This document shows positions 44,022 through 44,683 of a stretch of 44,683 bases of DNA, piece after piece. The notes under the pieces are model-generated. The model saw only the letters and a program-made list of their open reading frames with translations. It was not told the DNA's origin and did not search any database. Position 1 is the first letter of the stretch. Every line of letters starts with the position of its first letter. Origin of the DNA: Candidatus Dormiibacterota bacterium (lineage in GTDB: Bacteria > Chloroflexota > Dormibacteria > Aeolococcales > Aeolococcaceae); the NCBI GenBank assembly GCA_003132525.1, contig PKXZ01000032.1, forward strand, positions 1 through 44,683, given 5' to 3'. The translations under genes and the position numbers were made by a program.

Positions 44022-44683
44022 TCAGTTCGCGTAGAGCTGGAGCTCGGTCGCGAAACGATCCGCGATCTCGATGCACGAGCCCAGGTCGGGGTGTCTCACG
44101 ATGACCATTCCATCGGAGATGAGCGTCATCATCCAGTCGCGACGTGGCGCTCCGATGGGAAGCAGATCGATCGAGCACACCCACTCGTCGTAATCCGAGA
44201 GCAGTCGGGACAACCCTTCGATGTGCGTGATCCTGCCCTGTCCCTGCGCGCGCTTGAAGATTGAGGCTGCGTTGTAGCGGCGCTCGATCGGCTCTGACAA
44301 GTGTCCGTGGACGAGTGCCTCGGCCCATTGCTGAAACAGGTCGAGGTCGTTGGCGAAATTCATCACGTCCACCGTGCGAGCGCCCGGCGGGCGTGCGCCG
44401 ATCTCGCCGAAGACCACCTCGCCATTGTCGCGCCGGTACCACTCCATGTGTGTGAACCCGTCGCGAAATCCGAGCGCGCGCAATACGTCGCGACCCATGG
44501 CGCGGCCGCTCGAGAGCTCGGGCGCGTCGATGTCGCGCACCACCATCGTCACCGGGCTGATCCACTCGAGCTGGCGAGCGATCAACGGCCGCGGGCGGTA
44601 CCAGGCGACGTTGTCGAAGAGCACCTCGCCGCCGGCGCAGATGGTGTCGTAGGTGAACTCCTGCCCGTCGATGAACTCCTCGA
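44022..44683 (-). CDS. ATP-grasp ligase, 5' end outside the window
   Basis: At least 220 residues of the C-terminal two-thirds are visible; the frame is open to the edge, and the GTG at 44624 is not the true start. The visible part has EEFIDGQEFTYDTICAGGEV (the post-loop segment of ATP-grasp folds, with the carboxylates that hold metal-ATP), HMEWYRRDNGEVVFGEIGAR (the late Glu and Arg), PPGARTVDVMNFANDLDLFQ and IERRYNAASIF. The best match is the carbamoyl-phosphate-synthase-like ATP-grasp group (CarB/PurK-like). It converges on the YbdK-type gene, 23 nt between stops. Confidence 0.85.
   Translation of the reverse strand, partial: EEFIDGQEFTYDTICAGGEVLFDNVAWYRPRPLIARQLEWISPVTMVVRDIDAPELSSGRAMGRDVLRALGFRDGFTHMEWYRRDNGEVVFGEIGARPPGARTVDVMNFANDLDLFQQWAEALVHGHLSEPIERRYNAASIFKRAQGQGRITHIEGLSRLLSDYDEWVCSIDLLPIGAPRRDWMMTLISDGMVIVRHPDLGSCIEIADRFATELQLYAN

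Overview
The window is about two-thirds G+C by eye and densely coding. It has GTG and TTG starts beside ATG, Shine-Dalgarno sequences, and many 4-nt stop/start overlaps. The gene content points to a high-GC bacterium of the Actinomycetota, or a soil or aquatic Chloroflexota/Dormibacterota-like lineage. Clues are a WS/DGAT-type acyltransferase, a dehydrogenase closely resembling S-(hydroxymethyl)mycothiol dehydrogenase, DrrAB-type ABC genes, a LAL-type LuxR regulator, a TrpB2-type synthase, SPTP-rich lipoproteins and a YbdK-type ligase. The phylum cannot be settled from sequence alone. No phage, IS element, CRISPR array, tRNA or rRNA was seen, so this reads as chromosome.

Layout. Positions 1-5152 hold surface functions: the end of a collagen-like (Gly-X-Y) protein, a TPR lipoprotein, a large multi-membrane-span protein coupled to a GT2 glycosyltransferase, and a convergent methyltransferase. 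Positions 5324-7497 hold a small coupled ORF and an orphan PAS-PAS-HisKA-HATPase-REC hybrid kinase. A TrpB2 gene then diverges from a DHA2 efflux pump/TetR pair, with a perfect 22-bp palindrome (9-bp arms) in front of the pump. Exonuclease III, a small unknown gene and a secreted lipoprotein follow. Positions 13835-20180 form a minus-strand run: DrrA-like ATPase, DrrB-like permease, OsmC peroxidase, LAL regulator, alpha/beta hydrolase and fused tautomerase. A prodomain-less sedolisin protease lies upstream of this run behind a strong hairpin.

Positions 21810-25057 hold an aldo/keto reductase and a tail-to-tail pair: a PF00756-type esterase and a mycothiol-type formaldehyde dehydrogenase. Positions 25171-28297 hold a tightly coupled minus-strand cassette: ATP-grasp enzyme, NAD-dependent epimerase, HAD phosphatase, hemerythrin. 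Positions 28414-31299 hold lipid-related genes (acyl-CoA dehydrogenase-like, WS/DGAT). Positions 31361-34392 hold a persulfide-dioxygenase/rhodanese protein and a CocE-type hydrolase. Positions 34879-39565 are a plus-strand operon-like run: two bacterial PH proteins, a small Cys-rich protein, pyrF, an HDAC-type deacetylase and an SH3b lipoprotein. A site-2 protease homologue then diverges from proC. The right edge (41548-44683) groups an ATP-grasp-like protein, a GCS2/YbdK-type carboxylate-amine ligase and a second ATP-grasp protein that runs off the window. This is the best candidate here for an undescribed amide-bond-forming pathway.

No gene-free stretch exceeds 300 bases. The largest gaps are 20181-20363 (one hairpin), 12476-12647 and 5153-5323 (between divergent genes), 309-451, and 8904-9041 (palindromic operator). 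Apart from the listed sites I could assign nothing in them.
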